Virus record (IMG/VR): IMGVR_UViG_3300029319_000036
Span: 35,059 to 62,308 of that record
DNA: 27,250 nt
DNA from: a virus
Strand: one strand, 5' to 3'
The notes under the pieces are model-generated. The model had not been told where the DNA came from and ran no database searches. It saw only the letters and a program-made list of their open reading frames with translations. The translations under genes were made by a program, and so were the position numbers. Below, in pieces: positions 13,476 to 20,997 of this stretch (its first letter is position 1; each line of letters begins with the position of its first letter).

Positions 13476-13814
13476 ATGAAAAAATTACTTAACTCTATTA
13501 ATTTATTGATAGCTGATTATCTTTCAGGTAAAGATAAAGTTATCATACCCAAATCAGAACTTAATTTGTTTATTAAACAATGTGAAGATGATTTACATGC
13601 TTTAAAATATGAAATTCAAAACATAACCATAGACGGTAGTTCTATTAGTGGCATGATACAAGACGCAGTTGCAGACGCTATAGATTTTCGAAGTGATGAC
13701 TTTGAACAGTATATAGAAGGCTGTGGTATTTGTGATGATATGGTCATAGGTTTAAAATCAAAACTAGATAAGTTTAAAACTAAAAACAGTTTACATGAAA
13801 ATACTAATAAATAA
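13476..13814 (+). CDS. Unknown early protein
   Basis: 112 residues, helical and acidic in its second half (MIQDAVADAIDFRSDDFEQYI), ending Lys/Asn-rich. First gene after the structured RNA region, preceded by an AT-only stretch. It overlaps the next gene by 20 nt. No motif or family recognised. Confidence 0.55.
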   Translation: MKKLLNSINLLIADYLSGKDKVIIPKSELNLFIKQCEDDLHALKYEIQNITIDGSSISGMIQDAVADAIDFRSDDFEQYIEGCGICDDMVIGLKSKLDKFKTKNSLHENTNK

Positions 13815-14037
13815 CCAAGAGGTTGACATAGCCACATTGTCTTTGGAAGAAGTACATAACTGGGACTTTCCAGAATTTTCTGATGCGTTTGTTTCATCAG
13901 GTAAGTTTAAAAATGGTAAACCACTGAACGGCAGTGACTTACAAGAATTAGAAAAAACTTACCCTGACCTTATAAATCAATTAGCAATAGAAAGTTATTG
14001 GAATGGATACTGTCCTGATGGCTATCATAAAAATTAA
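13795..14037 (+). CDS. Unknown small protein
   Basis: 80 residues starting MKILINNQEVDIATLSLEEV. Mixed alpha/beta, Asp/Glu/Trp/Tyr-containing, ending ESYWNGYCPDGYHKN. The 20-nt overlap with the upstream gene implies translational coupling. No family recognised; the N-terminal strand-turn-strand plus LSLEEV helix is common in small phage adaptor-type proteins but is not diagnostic. Confidence 0.55.
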   Translation: MKILINNQEVDIATLSLEEVHNWDFPEFSDAFVSSGKFKNGKPLNGSDLQELEKTYPDLINQLAIESYWNGYCPDGYHKN

Positions 14038-14041
14038 AAAC

Positions 14042-14110
14042 ATGAACATAGAAAATATATTTACTTTCTTAATTATTGTAATCACAGTATTTATGATAAG
14101 TACTTGTTAA
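14042..14110 (+). CDS. 22-residue membrane microprotein
   Basis: MNIENIFTFLIIVITVFMIS plus TC: a polar start followed by a single hydrophobic helix. Begins 4 nt after the previous stop and ends 15 nt before the next ATG, filling the gap exactly. Comparable in form to the peptides at 12560-12649 and 22390-22491. Confidence 0.45.
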   Translation: MNIENIFTFLIIVITVFMISTC

Positions 14111-14125
14111 ATTAAAATTTAAAAA

Positions 14126-14662
14126 ATGGAAAAATTAAAAACAGGAGTAATGGCTTATGCATTAAAACAAATGCTAAGCCATCCAAATCAATTGATTGAA
14201 GATAATGTTAATCAAAAAGATGTCCAAGAAGCTATTTATCAATTAGAAGATATAGTTGAAGGCAAAGCTTTTCTTAAAAACAAATCTAGAAATAATAAAT
14301 ATGTAGACAATAATGTACATATGCGTCTTAGAGACATAGTAGATTTAATTAAGATGAAGTTAAAAATATCAGATTATACTAATTACTCTTCAAACCCAGT
14401 AATTACTTTAGCCAGTTGTGAAAGAAAAAAGATTAATACAAAAGTGTCAATTACTTATCCTACACAATATGAGCAAGATACCCTTTCTAATCAAAGGATG
14501 TTTGCTTCTTCATATCTAGTTAACCAATTAGTTACAATTTTACTTCCATATACAAGCAAAGGAGATTTTGCTGATTGTAAAAAAAGTTTTGAAATGGAAA
14601 TAAAACGTAGAAATGAATTGGAATTGAAAAAAGAAGAATTGATAAACGAAGCTGAAGTATGA
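14126..14662 (+). CDS. Unknown protein upstream of the amidotransferase
   Basis: 178 residues. N-terminal helical part with KTGVMAYALKQML, a middle Lys/Asn-rich part, a region with Cys112 and several Thr/Ser, and a C-terminal charged helix (EMEIKRRNELELKKEELINE). ATG is preceded by an A-rich tract. Its stop overlaps the next start as ATGA at 14659, linking it to the amidotransferase-amidoligase pair; it may be a partner or substrate carrier of that system. No family recognised. Confidence 0.6.
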   Translation: MEKLKTGVMAYALKQMLSHPNQLIEDNVNQKDVQEAIYQLEDIVEGKAFLKNKSRNNKYVDNNVHMRLRDIVDLIKMKLKISDYTNYSSNPVITLASCERKKINTKVSITYPTQYEQDTLSNQRMFASSYLVNQLVTILLPYTSKGDFADCKKSFEMEIKRRNELELKKEELINEAEV

Positions 14663-15660
14663 TACTAGATGAGTTTGGGCCAGGGGGCGTACCTTATGAC
14701 GCAATTAATGATTATTATTTAACACTTAAAAACGAAAAAAAAATGTGTGGATTAGTTGGATTTAGTGGTAAAGCTGATACAAGTATATTTAAGGCTTTAC
14801 ATTTACTAGCAGATAACGACGATAGAGGCGGACACTCTACAGGGTTATATGCAAACAATAAAATATACAAGACAACAGATGAGTCTTTAAACATTCTGCC
14901 TATGCTTGATACTAATGTAACAGGCAGTGTTCTAATTGGACACACAAGATTTGCCACACATGGTGAACATACTGTAGAAAATGCACATCCTTTTCAATAC
15001 AAAAACATTATAGGTGCACACAATGGTGTACTAAACAATTACAAAGAAGTAGGCGAAAAGTTTGGCATTAAACCAACTACAGTAGATTCTCAAATGATAT
15101 TTAAATTATTAGCACAAGAAAAAAATGATAAACATCTAGGTCTCTTTGGGGGCGCAAAGAATGTTATATACACAAAAGGTGATAATAAATTATATGTATA
15201 TCGTAGAGACAATCCATTGTATGGCGTAGAAACAGAAGATGGATACTACTTTAGTTCTTTGAAAGAAGGTCTAAAGAATATAGCAGGCAAAAACAAAGTA
15301 AAAGAAATTCCTCAGAATAAACTTTATATACTTGAAAATGGTAAGCTAATCAAAACTATTAAGATTAAGCACAAGCCAGTTCCTGCTAAATCTACTGTTA
15401 ATACAGATTGGAGAAGCTATGGTAATTATTCTAACAGAGATTGGGGTTACTTGGGTAATATAGATAAAGATGATTATTCTTTTGAAGATGAGCTTAAACA
15501 TAATGAATATGAAGAGTTTGAAAGAATGCAAGATTATGCATCATTTATTTATGAAATATATACTGAAGCTCACAAAAGAGGTTTTACAGAAGAAGAATCT
15601 GAAAAGCTTCTTGATTTGTATAACCAATTAAACCAATTCTCTTATGACTACTACTACTAA
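14659..15660 (+). CDS. Class II glutamine amidotransferase
   Basis: The Ntn-type glutaminase domain releases ammonia from glutamine for transfer to an acceptor. MCGLVGFSG gives the catalytic Cys directly after a Met; further family blocks are RGGHSTGL, IGHTRFATHG and GAHNGVLNNY. There is no second synthetase domain: after ~190 residues of GATase the protein ends in a Lys- then Asp/Glu/Tyr-rich tail. The 333-codon frame begins at 14659 with an ATGA overlap, but the catalytic Cys needs a free N-terminus, so either translation starts at 14743 (after an A8 tract) or the first 28 residues are removed as a propeptide, as in PurF. It overlaps the amidoligase gene by 17 nt. Confidence 0.88.
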   Translation: MILDEFGPGGVPYDAINDYYLTLKNEKKMCGLVGFSGKADTSIFKALHLLADNDDRGGHSTGLYANNKIYKTTDESLNILPMLDTNVTGSVLIGHTRFATHGEHTVENAHPFQYKNIIGAHNGVLNNYKEVGEKFGIKPTTVDSQMIFKLLAQEKNDKHLGLFGGAKNVIYTKGDNKLYVYRRDNPLYGVETEDGYYFSSLKEGLKNIAGKNKVKEIPQNKLYILENGKLIKTIKIKHKPVPAKSTVNTDWRSYGNYSNRDWGYLGNIDKDDYSFEDELKHNEYEEFERMQDYASFIYEIYTEAHKRGFTEEESEKLLDLYNQLNQFSYDYYY

Positions 15661-16969
15661 ACAAAAATGTATTGAAAGCGGAGAAAAGTATGACATTGAT
15701 GAAATGTACAAAACTATTGATGGCGACTATGTACATCCAGATTATGCAGAGGATTATGTTAATGTTGACGGTAGCAATACATATATTCATCAGGACGATG
15801 CTACACTATGTGAGTGTAATGAGTTATGGTATCCTACAGAAGAGCTTGGAAATTATTATATATCTTGGGACAACTGGTCTGAAGTATATAGGTTTGAAGA
15901 CAACATGTGTTGGGGTTGGGTAAGCTCTAGTCGTGAAGGTTGGTTTCATAATGAATGTGACTATGCTTATTCAGAAGATAGAGATGAATACTATATGTCT
16001 TCTGATGTTGCAAGAGATTGTGATATGCAATATTGTGAAAGCTCAGATGATTGGTTACATATAGATGATATACAAGGAGATGAATGGGAAAATCAATTTA
16101 GAGTTCCTAGTCTTAAAGAATCTAATACTTTTGATTTGACACATGGAATGAAATATACATTCGGTGTAGAAATAGAAACTTGTGAAAGTGGTTTAGAACA
16201 CTCTGACCTCTCTCTATCTGCAGTTCACGATGGTAGTATCAACGGCATGGAGTTTGTCACGGGTGTTCTTCAGGGCGATAAAGGTTTGGATATGTTATCA
16301 CGGATTTGCACAGAACTAAATGATAATTATTGTTATGTAGATAAGTCTTGTGGACTGCATGTTCATATTGGTGGAGCTACTTTTAACAGGAAGTTTTCTA
16401 TCCTAGCGATTATGCTAGGTCAAATGCTTCAAGATGAAATATATACAATGCTACCACCATCAAGGCTAACAGGTTCTTATTGTTACAAAATCAAAGACAA
16501 ATACAAAGACATAAAATATGTAAGTAAAAAACTATATCCTAGAACATACTCTAGGCAACTTAAGTTACTAGCAGAATATGTCAATGTAGATAGTTCAGAA
16601 TTTGATTCAGGAAACAATAAGAAAACAGCACATCCTTATGGTAGATATCATAGTTCAAGATATACATGGCTAAATCTTAATAATTGTAGTTACAGTTATT
16701 CACCTGATACTGTAGAGTTTAGGTGTCATAGTGGTACTACAAGTTATACTAAAATGTATAATTGGATTTTGATATGTATGTGCTTTGTTAGGTATATAGA
16801 AAATCATCCAAGAAACATTGTGGAGTCTTTTAAGCATTATGTTAGCAAGTACCCTGAACCCTGTATATTATTGGAAGATATAATATCTACAGGTATTCAA
16901 AATACTGATAAAGCTATAGAGCTTATGCAATACGTAAGAACTAGAAAAGATAAGTTTAAACAAAGTTAA
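15644..16969 (+). CDS. Amidoligase (GCS-like carboxylate-amine ligase family)
   Basis: 441 residues. The C-terminal ~270 residues carry the Amidoligase_2 pattern: GVEIET (174-179, metal-binding Glu pair), HDGSINGMEFVT (195-206), CGLHVHIG (236-243), RYTWLNLNN (339-347) and TVEFRCHSGT (356-365). Such enzymes make ATP-dependent amide bonds between a carboxylate and an amine, related to glutamate-cysteine ligase. The first ~150 residues are an unusual Asp/Tyr/Trp/Cys-rich region with repeats of a C-x-[CS]-x-[ED] ... [WY] type, like worn-out zinc ribbons. Overlap with the class II glutaminase suggests a two-gene pathway making an amide on a small molecule, peptide or protein. The substrate is unknown. 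Confidence 0.85.
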   Translation: MTTTTKQKCIESGEKYDIDEMYKTIDGDYVHPDYAEDYVNVDGSNTYIHQDDATLCECNELWYPTEELGNYYISWDNWSEVYRFEDNMCWGWVSSSREGWFHNECDYAYSEDRDEYYMSSDVARDCDMQYCESSDDWLHIDDIQGDEWENQFRVPSLKESNTFDLTHGMKYTFGVEIETCESGLEHSDLSLSAVHDGSINGMEFVTGVLQGDKGLDMLSRICTELNDNYCYVDKSCGLHVHIGGATFNRKFSILAIMLGQMLQDEIYTMLPPSRLTGSYCYKIKDKYKDIKYVSKKLYPRTYSRQLKLLAEYVNVDSSEFDSGNNKKTAHPYGRYHSSRYTWLNLNNCSYSYSPDTVEFRCHSGTTSYTKMYNWILICMCFVRYIENHPRNIVESFKHYVSKYPEPCILLEDIISTGIQNTDKAIELMQYVRTRKDKFKQS

Positions 16970-16978
16970 TCGCTACTC

Positions 16979-17062
16979 ATTAACAGAAAGGTGTGTGGTA
17001 ATAGTTATTATTATTCTCCGTAACTATGCCCGTGATTGAACCATGCACCTTTCTTTGTTAAT
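16979..17062 (+). ncRNA. Structured RNA element related to element 1
   Basis: ATTAAC/GTTAAT (16979-16984 with 17057-17062) and AGAAAGGTG/CACCTTTCT (16985-16993 with 17046-17054) form a closing stem with a 2-nt bulge, then GGT/ACC, then an inner hairpin ATAGTTA/TAACTAT (17001-17007 with 17021-17027). The core TCCGTAA (17017-17023) and TGATTGAACC (17033-17042), followed by CACC of the closing stem, matches the order in 13042-13103. It lies between the amidoligase stop and the helicase-operon promoter and may also help end upstream transcription. Confidence 0.6.
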
Positions 17063-17069
17063 AACTTTT

Positions 17070-17101
17070 TTTGACTATTAACAATTATTAACATAAATTT
17101 G
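17070..17101 (+). promoter_or_regulatory. Promoter TTTG-N20-TAAATTTG of the replication operon
   Basis: TTTG at 17070-17073 and TAAATTTG at 17094-17101 match the Bacteroidota consensus exactly with 20-nt spacing. The -7 box ends 7 nt before the ATG at 17109, so the leader is only a few nucleotides. Confidence 0.8.
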
Positions 17102-17108
17102 CAACCCA

Positions 17109-17429
17109 ATGGATAAATTACAAAAACAATTATGGTTCGATACTTTTTGGAAAGAGTATCCTAAAAAGGTAGGTAAAAAACAATGCAAGACATACTGGTC
17201 TAAACTAAAGATGTCGGCAGAGTTATTCACTATCATCATGGAAAGTTTGGTTAATCAAAACGTCCTGCGTGCAAAATATGCACAGAACAAGATGTGGTAC
17301 CCCAATCCTCCAGACCCTATACGTTGGCTTAAATATGAGCGTTGGGAAGATGAATTACCACCCATAGACATTAAGGAAGTTAAACAGGTTTATACTAAAC
17401 CAAAATACAAAGATTACGATGAAAGATGA
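17109..17429 (+). CDS. Replication-initiation-type protein, putative helicase loader fragment
   Basis: 106 residues. FDTFWKEYPKKVGKKQCKTYWSKLK near the start and PDPIRWLKYERWEDE near residue 68-82 are the F-W-x-x-YP-x-K ... WL....W-x-[DE]-E signatures found at the C-terminus of many phage replication proteins that sit before DnaB helicases. Here the module stands alone, without the usual N-terminal DNA-binding winged helix. First gene of the operon with its own consensus promoter. The likely job is recruiting or loading the helicase encoded 160 bp downstream. Confidence 0.65.
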   Translation: MDKLQKQLWFDTFWKEYPKKVGKKQCKTYWSKLKMSAELFTIIMESLVNQNVLRAKYAQNKMWYPNPPDPIRWLKYERWEDELPPIDIKEVKQVYTKPKYKDYDER

Positions 17430-17595
17430 ATTAGATTTAGATATCGTTAAAGATGGTATTAATTATTTTACGGACTTTAGAATAGAAGAATTAAAGTCTG
17501 ATGACCAATACTACCTTCAACATATTATTAAATACATTGAGTATTTAGAGTTTAAAATAGACATTAAAAATCGAGCATTAAATAAATATGAATGA
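17419..17595 (+). CDS. Small acidic protein between loader and helicase
   Basis: 58 residues, MKDELDLDIVKDGINYF and so on, predicted as two helices with many Asp/Glu/Tyr. It overlaps the upstream gene by 11 nt and the helicase gene by 8 nt, so all three are translationally linked. No family recognised; a helicase accessory factor is a contextual guess. Confidence 0.55.
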   Translation: MKDELDLDIVKDGINYFTDFRIEELKSDDQYYLQHIIKYIEYLEFKIDIKNRALNKYE

Positions 17596-18889
17596 TATAG
17601 AATATTTTGAACAAGTTTTATTGGGTAAACTAATAAACAACCCTAACCATTACTATGAAAATCATACTTTATTAAACGAATCATTATTCACTAATGCTGA
17701 GCATAAAAAACTATACAACGCTATAGATGCTCAGTATCAAACTAATAATAAAGTAGATTTAACACAGTTTTACTTATCATTTTCAAATAAGTCATCTGCT
17801 ATAAGTCTTGCACAAAAATGTATGGAAAATTCATACGACTTATATCAACCTCAGTCTCTTATATTAATGTTAAATCAATCGAGTAAAAAGAAAAGTCTTA
17901 AACACTTGTGTGAAAATACATTAAAAAGAATACAAAATGATGATGATTTATTTGAAATGGTTCAAGAAATAGAATTAGAGTCACAAAAAATTGGTAACAT
18001 TGATGACTCTAAAATTATTTCTATCAAAGAACAAATGCCCAGTATGATGAAGTGTTTAGAACAAAACATGAAATCTGATGGATTAACAGGTATTCCTAGT
18101 GGATTCTTATCTATTGATAATTTTACTAGTGGTTGGCAAAAACAAGATTTAGTTATTGTTGGAGGTGCTTCATCAATGGGTAAAACTAGTTTTGCTTTAA
18201 ACTTAGCTATAAATGCTGTTAAGCTAGGACACCCTACTGTAGTATTCTCATACGAAATGTCTGTAAATCAGATGCTTATGAGATTAATTAGTGGGGACAC
18301 AGACATCAATAATAAACATTTACTTAAAGGTAAAATATATGACGTTGAAATGACTAAGATACATAATAGTGTGGCTAGGTTAGAAAAACTTAATATGTAT
18401 ATAGATGAATGTAAAAATACATCTTTAAAATACTTATTAAATAGAATCAGACAATATGTTATATCTAAAAAAGTAGAAATGATAGTTGTTGATTATATGC
18501 AATTAATATCTTACAATATACACGGTAGGAGTAGAGAACAAGAAGTTTCTCATGTTGCTAGGGCTCTTAAGAATATAGCTAAAGAATTAGATATTACTGT
18601 TATAGCTTTATCACAGCTATCTAGAAACGTTAGTAAAAGAGAAACAGGTAGACCTACCTTAGCTGATTTAAGAGAATCAGGCGAGATAGAACAAGCTGCC
18701 GACGTTGTTACATTTGTTTACAGACCAGAGTATTATGGTATTAAAGAAGATAGTTCAGGTAATAGTGTAGAAGGACTAGCTGAAATTATCTTTGCTAAAG
18801 GTAGAAATATTGGTATAGGTAGTAGATACTTAAGGTTTGTAGATTATTTAACAAAGTTTGAAGAGTTACCAACAGATTACCGTGGATAA
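17588..18889 (+). CDS. dnaB: Replicative DNA helicase, DnaB family
   Basis: 433 residues, near the normal DnaB length. A helical N-terminal domain (1-140) is followed by the RecA-like motor: Walker A GASSMGKT (193-200), catalytic Glu in SYEMS (221-225), Walker B MIVVDYMQLI (298-307), ALSQLSR (340-346), and RPTLADLRESGEIEQAADVV (355-374), a highly conserved DnaB segment. KGRNIGIG near 404-411 carries the arginine/lysine finger region. It unwinds DNA at the fork, probably as the phage's own hexamer. No primase or DNA polymerase is in this window, so these are host-supplied or encoded elsewhere. Confidence 0.95.
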   Translation: MNDIEYFEQVLLGKLINNPNHYYENHTLLNESLFTNAEHKKLYNAIDAQYQTNNKVDLTQFYLSFSNKSSAISLAQKCMENSYDLYQPQSLILMLNQSSKKKSLKHLCENTLKRIQNDDDLFEMVQEIELESQKIGNIDDSKIISIKEQMPSMMKCLEQNMKSDGLTGIPSGFLSIDNFTSGWQKQDLVIVGGASSMGKTSFALNLAINAVKLGHPTVVFSYEMSVNQMLMRLISGDTDINNKHLLKGKIYDVEMTKIHNSVARLEKLNMYIDECKNTSLKYLLNRIRQYVISKKVEMIVVDYMQLISYNIHGRSREQEVSHVARALKNIAKELDITVIALSQLSRNVSKRETGRPTLADLRESGEIEQAADVVTFVYRPEYYGIKEDSSGNSVEGLAEIIFAKGRNIGIGSRYLRFVDYLTKFEELPTDYRG

Positions 18890-18915
18890 CTAATTATTCT
18901 TTTTGTTGTTTTATT

Positions 18916-18946
18916 TTTGTATATTTGTATTTATTAAGTACATTTG
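18916..18946 (+). promoter_or_regulatory. Promoter TTTG-N19-TACATTTG of the recombination operon
   Basis: TTTG at 18916-18919 and TACATTTG at 18939-18946 fit the consensus exactly with 19-nt spacing. The -7 box ends 6 nt before the ATG at 18953. Two further TAnnTTTG matches (18912-18919 and 18920-18927) lie just upstream. Confidence 0.7.
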
Positions 18947-18952
18947 TACATT

Positions 18953-19177
18953 ATGATTAGGTTTGACGAAAGTATAAAAAAGGTTTCTAAAAAATTAAAA
19001 GTTCCTAGAACTCTTGTTAAAAAGGTTCTTAAAAAAACTTTTGAAGAAATAGAATCCTGCCTTAATGAAGATAAAAATTTTATGTTTAAGGGCTACGTTA
19101 AGTTCGTCAAATCTAAAAACAAAAAAAAACCGATAAGTAAAACCGAATTGTTTAATTTAAAAACGAAAGACAAATGA
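18953..19177 (+). CDS. Short HU/IHF-like DNA-binding protein
   Basis: 74 residues from ATG at 18953 (an upstream in-frame TTG is ignored because it lies in the promoter). IKKVSKKLKVPRTLVKKVLK, then KTFEEIESCLNEDKNFMFKG and YVKFV copy the HU plan: two N-terminal helices followed by the strand that in HU reads GFGTF. What follows is a short Lys-rich tail, so most of the DNA-binding arm is missing. HU/IHF homologues occur in several Bacteroidota phages. It may be a nucleoid or recombination accessory factor or a dimerisation partner of a host HU. Confidence 0.5.
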   Translation: MIRFDESIKKVSKKLKVPRTLVKKVLKKTFEEIESCLNEDKNFMFKGYVKFVKSKNKKKPISKTELFNLKTKDK

Positions 19178-19857
19178 AACCGAACATTATTATTGTGGGA
19201 CCCTCGGGGTCAGGTAAGTCGAGCTCTATGAGAAATCTTGACCCTAAGTCCACTGCTGTGATTAACACAGAAAGAAAACAATTACCATTCAAAAACGCTA
19301 ATGACTTTATGAACGTACCAGTCAAAAGCGTATCTGAATTTCACTCAGCTTTAGACAAAGCTATGGAGAGTGATAAAATTAAAACTATTGTTATTGAATC
19401 TTTTACATCTCTTATAGAAATTATATATAGAGAAGCTGAAATAAGATATAAAGGCTTTGATATATGGGGTTATTATAACAAAGAGATAGGTAGAATACTA
19501 GACAAGTCTAAAAACTCTGATAAGTACGTTATATTCACTGCTATTGATGGTGTATATGATGGAGATAATGGAGTGGAAGAAAGATTTGTTGCCATTGATG
19601 GTAACAGATGGAAGAAAAGAGTAGAAAAAGAATTTGTTATATGTCTATTTACAGATACAAAAGCAACAGATGAAGGAGTTCAGTATAGGTTTAGAACAAA
19701 TACAACAGGTAGAGATTCTGCAAAGAGTCCTATGGGTATGTTCTTAGACTTGCATATTGACAATGACTTAAAACGAGTTATTAATGCATGTAAATCTTAT
19801 TACTCTGAACCACAAACTGCTATTATGAATAGTACGTTTGCTAAAGAAAGTGTTTAA
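19174..19857 (+). CDS. RecA-like AAA ATPase (Sak4-type annealing/recombination protein)
   Basis: 227 residues. Walker A GPSGSGKSS (9-17) and Walker B TIVIESF (71-77) in a compact RecA-type core match the phage AAA_24/Sak4 group. The sequence shows AVINTERKQLPF and, later, TTGRDSAKSPMGMF typical of that group. Sak4 proteins are RecA-core ATPases that act with a single-strand binding protein in homologous recombination; the next gene is such a candidate. The start overlaps the HU-like gene by 4 nt (ATGA). Confidence 0.8.
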   Translation: MKPNIIIVGPSGSGKSSSMRNLDPKSTAVINTERKQLPFKNANDFMNVPVKSVSEFHSALDKAMESDKIKTIVIESFTSLIEIIYREAEIRYKGFDIWGYYNKEIGRILDKSKNSDKYVIFTAIDGVYDGDNGVEERFVAIDGNRWKKRVEKEFVICLFTDTKATDEGVQYRFRTNTTGRDSAKSPMGMFLDLHIDNDLKRVINACKSYYSEPQTAIMNSTFAKESV

Positions 19858-19874
19858 TTAAAATCGAATAAAAA

Positions 19875-20423
19875 ATGTTTCCAAAATTGAATGAAACTAA
19901 AATAGAAAATGCTTCTACGCCTAAGTCAGATTACTTGGGTGCAGGAGCTCATACAGTTGAAATCAGAAAGTTTAAAACAAGTGATGAGGTACCAGGTTAT
20001 CAGGGCACACCATATACAGAATTTATGGTAGGTAATGATGAAGGTATAGCATTCTTGAAATTTAGTGGAGTTGATTCACATACTAGTGAAGCTGCTGCAA
20101 AAGTAAGAACAGAGATATTTAAATCTTTTCTTATCTCTGCAGGAGCAACTACATTTCAAGACCCTCACATGGCTTGCAATAGTGTTATAAACAATAAGAT
20201 TGAAGTCTGTTTGGCGAAAAGGGAGTATTGGACTACAGACAAAGACACCAATATTCCACAAATAAAATCTAGAATTGAATATAAATTTGCTAATCCTTTT
20301 GGTAAAAAGATTACCTTTAAGGATAGCTATAATAAACCAATGTCTGCAGAAGATAGAGCTAGATATGAAGAAGCTTTAAGACTTTCGCAAGGAAGTTCTG
20401 CTGACATTCAAACACCATTTTAA
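19875..20423 (+). CDS. Putative phage single-strand DNA-binding protein
   Basis: 182 residues. Beta-rich first half (AGAHTVEIRKFKTSDE, TPYTEFMVGNDEGIAFLKF), charged Lys/Arg patches and a C-terminal helix followed by a short tail ending DIQTPF. The position directly after the Sak4-like ATPase is the usual place for a DUF669-type SSB. No OB-fold signature can be confirmed by eye, so the call leans on context. The A-rich leader contains GTTTAATTAAAA before the ATG. Confidence 0.6.
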   Translation: MFPKLNETKIENASTPKSDYLGAGAHTVEIRKFKTSDEVPGYQGTPYTEFMVGNDEGIAFLKFSGVDSHTSEAAAKVRTEIFKSFLISAGATTFQDPHMACNSVINNKIEVCLAKREYWTTDKDTNIPQIKSRIEYKFANPFGKKITFKDSYNKPMSAEDRARYEEALRLSQGSSADIQTPF

Positions 20424-20425
20424 TT

Positions 20426-20593
20426 ATGAAAGTAGTAAATTACTTTAAAAGCAAAAGACAGTTAGATAAGTTTGAATTAAAATTTAGAATGCTGAGCTTT
20501 ATATTTTTTGAAATAAAATTTGATATATCAAGAAGATGTGGCAAGTTAGTATTGTTTAATGTAGGTATATCTACAAACAATTGTGACTGCTAA
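20426..20593 (+). CDS. Small basic protein in the recombination operon
   Basis: 55 residues (MKVVNYFKSKRQLDKFELKF ...), basic N-terminal half, hydrophobic-aromatic middle (MLSFIFFEIKF) and three Cys near the end (RRCGK, NNCDC). It starts 2 nt after the upstream stop and overlaps the next start as TAATG. No family recognised. Confidence 0.5.
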   Translation: MKVVNYFKSKRQLDKFELKFRMLSFIFFEIKFDISRRCGKLVLFNVGISTNNCDC

Positions 20594-20997
20594 TGATATA
20601 CAAGCACCGAGCTTTTATTAAAGATGGCAAGGTCACTTTTCAAAACAGAGAAAAGTTTGACAACCACATGCTTAATTACGAGGGAAAGACTGTAGTTATT
20701 ACAGTCAGGGAGCAAAAGGAAAGACGAAGTCTTAACTTAAACTCGTATTATTGGGCGGTGGTTGTCAAGCTACTATCTGAAGAAACAGGTTATAATAAAG
20801 ATGAAATGCACGAAGTTTTGAAGTCTATGTTCTTAAGAACTAAATACCAAATAAAAGGTATATGGATACACGGTACTAAATCTACCACAAAGCTTACTAA
20901 TGAGGAGATGCAAGCGTACATTGAAGAATGTAAATCGTTTGCGTCTACCACGTTAGGTCTTTATATCCCTGACCCAAATGAAGTTGAATATGAATAG
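20593..20997 (+). CDS. NinB-like recombination protein
   Basis: 134 residues. RRSLNLNSYYWAVVVKLLSEETGYNKDEMHEVLKSMF carries the pattern R-S-x-x-x-N-x-YYW ... H-x-x-[LF]-K-x-x-F of NinB (Orf) proteins, which bind single-stranded DNA and act with RecA/SSB-type machinery. The ending LYIPDP fits this family. It sits between the SSB candidate and RusA-type resolvase, as in lambdoid nin regions. Translationally coupled on both sides. Confidence 0.75.
   Translation: MIYKHRAFIKDGKVTFQNREKFDNHMLNYEGKTVVITVREQKERRSLNLNSYYWAVVVKLLSEETGYNKDEMHEVLKSMFLRTKYQIKGIWIHGTKSTTKLTNEEMQAYIEECKSFASTTLGLYIPDPNEVEYE

Noticed and set aside
17033-17042. T-arm-like sequence of a tRNA (complement reads GGTTCAATCA)
   Set aside because: The position and order of stems are wrong for a tRNA on either strand, with no acceptor stem, anticodon arm or CCA.
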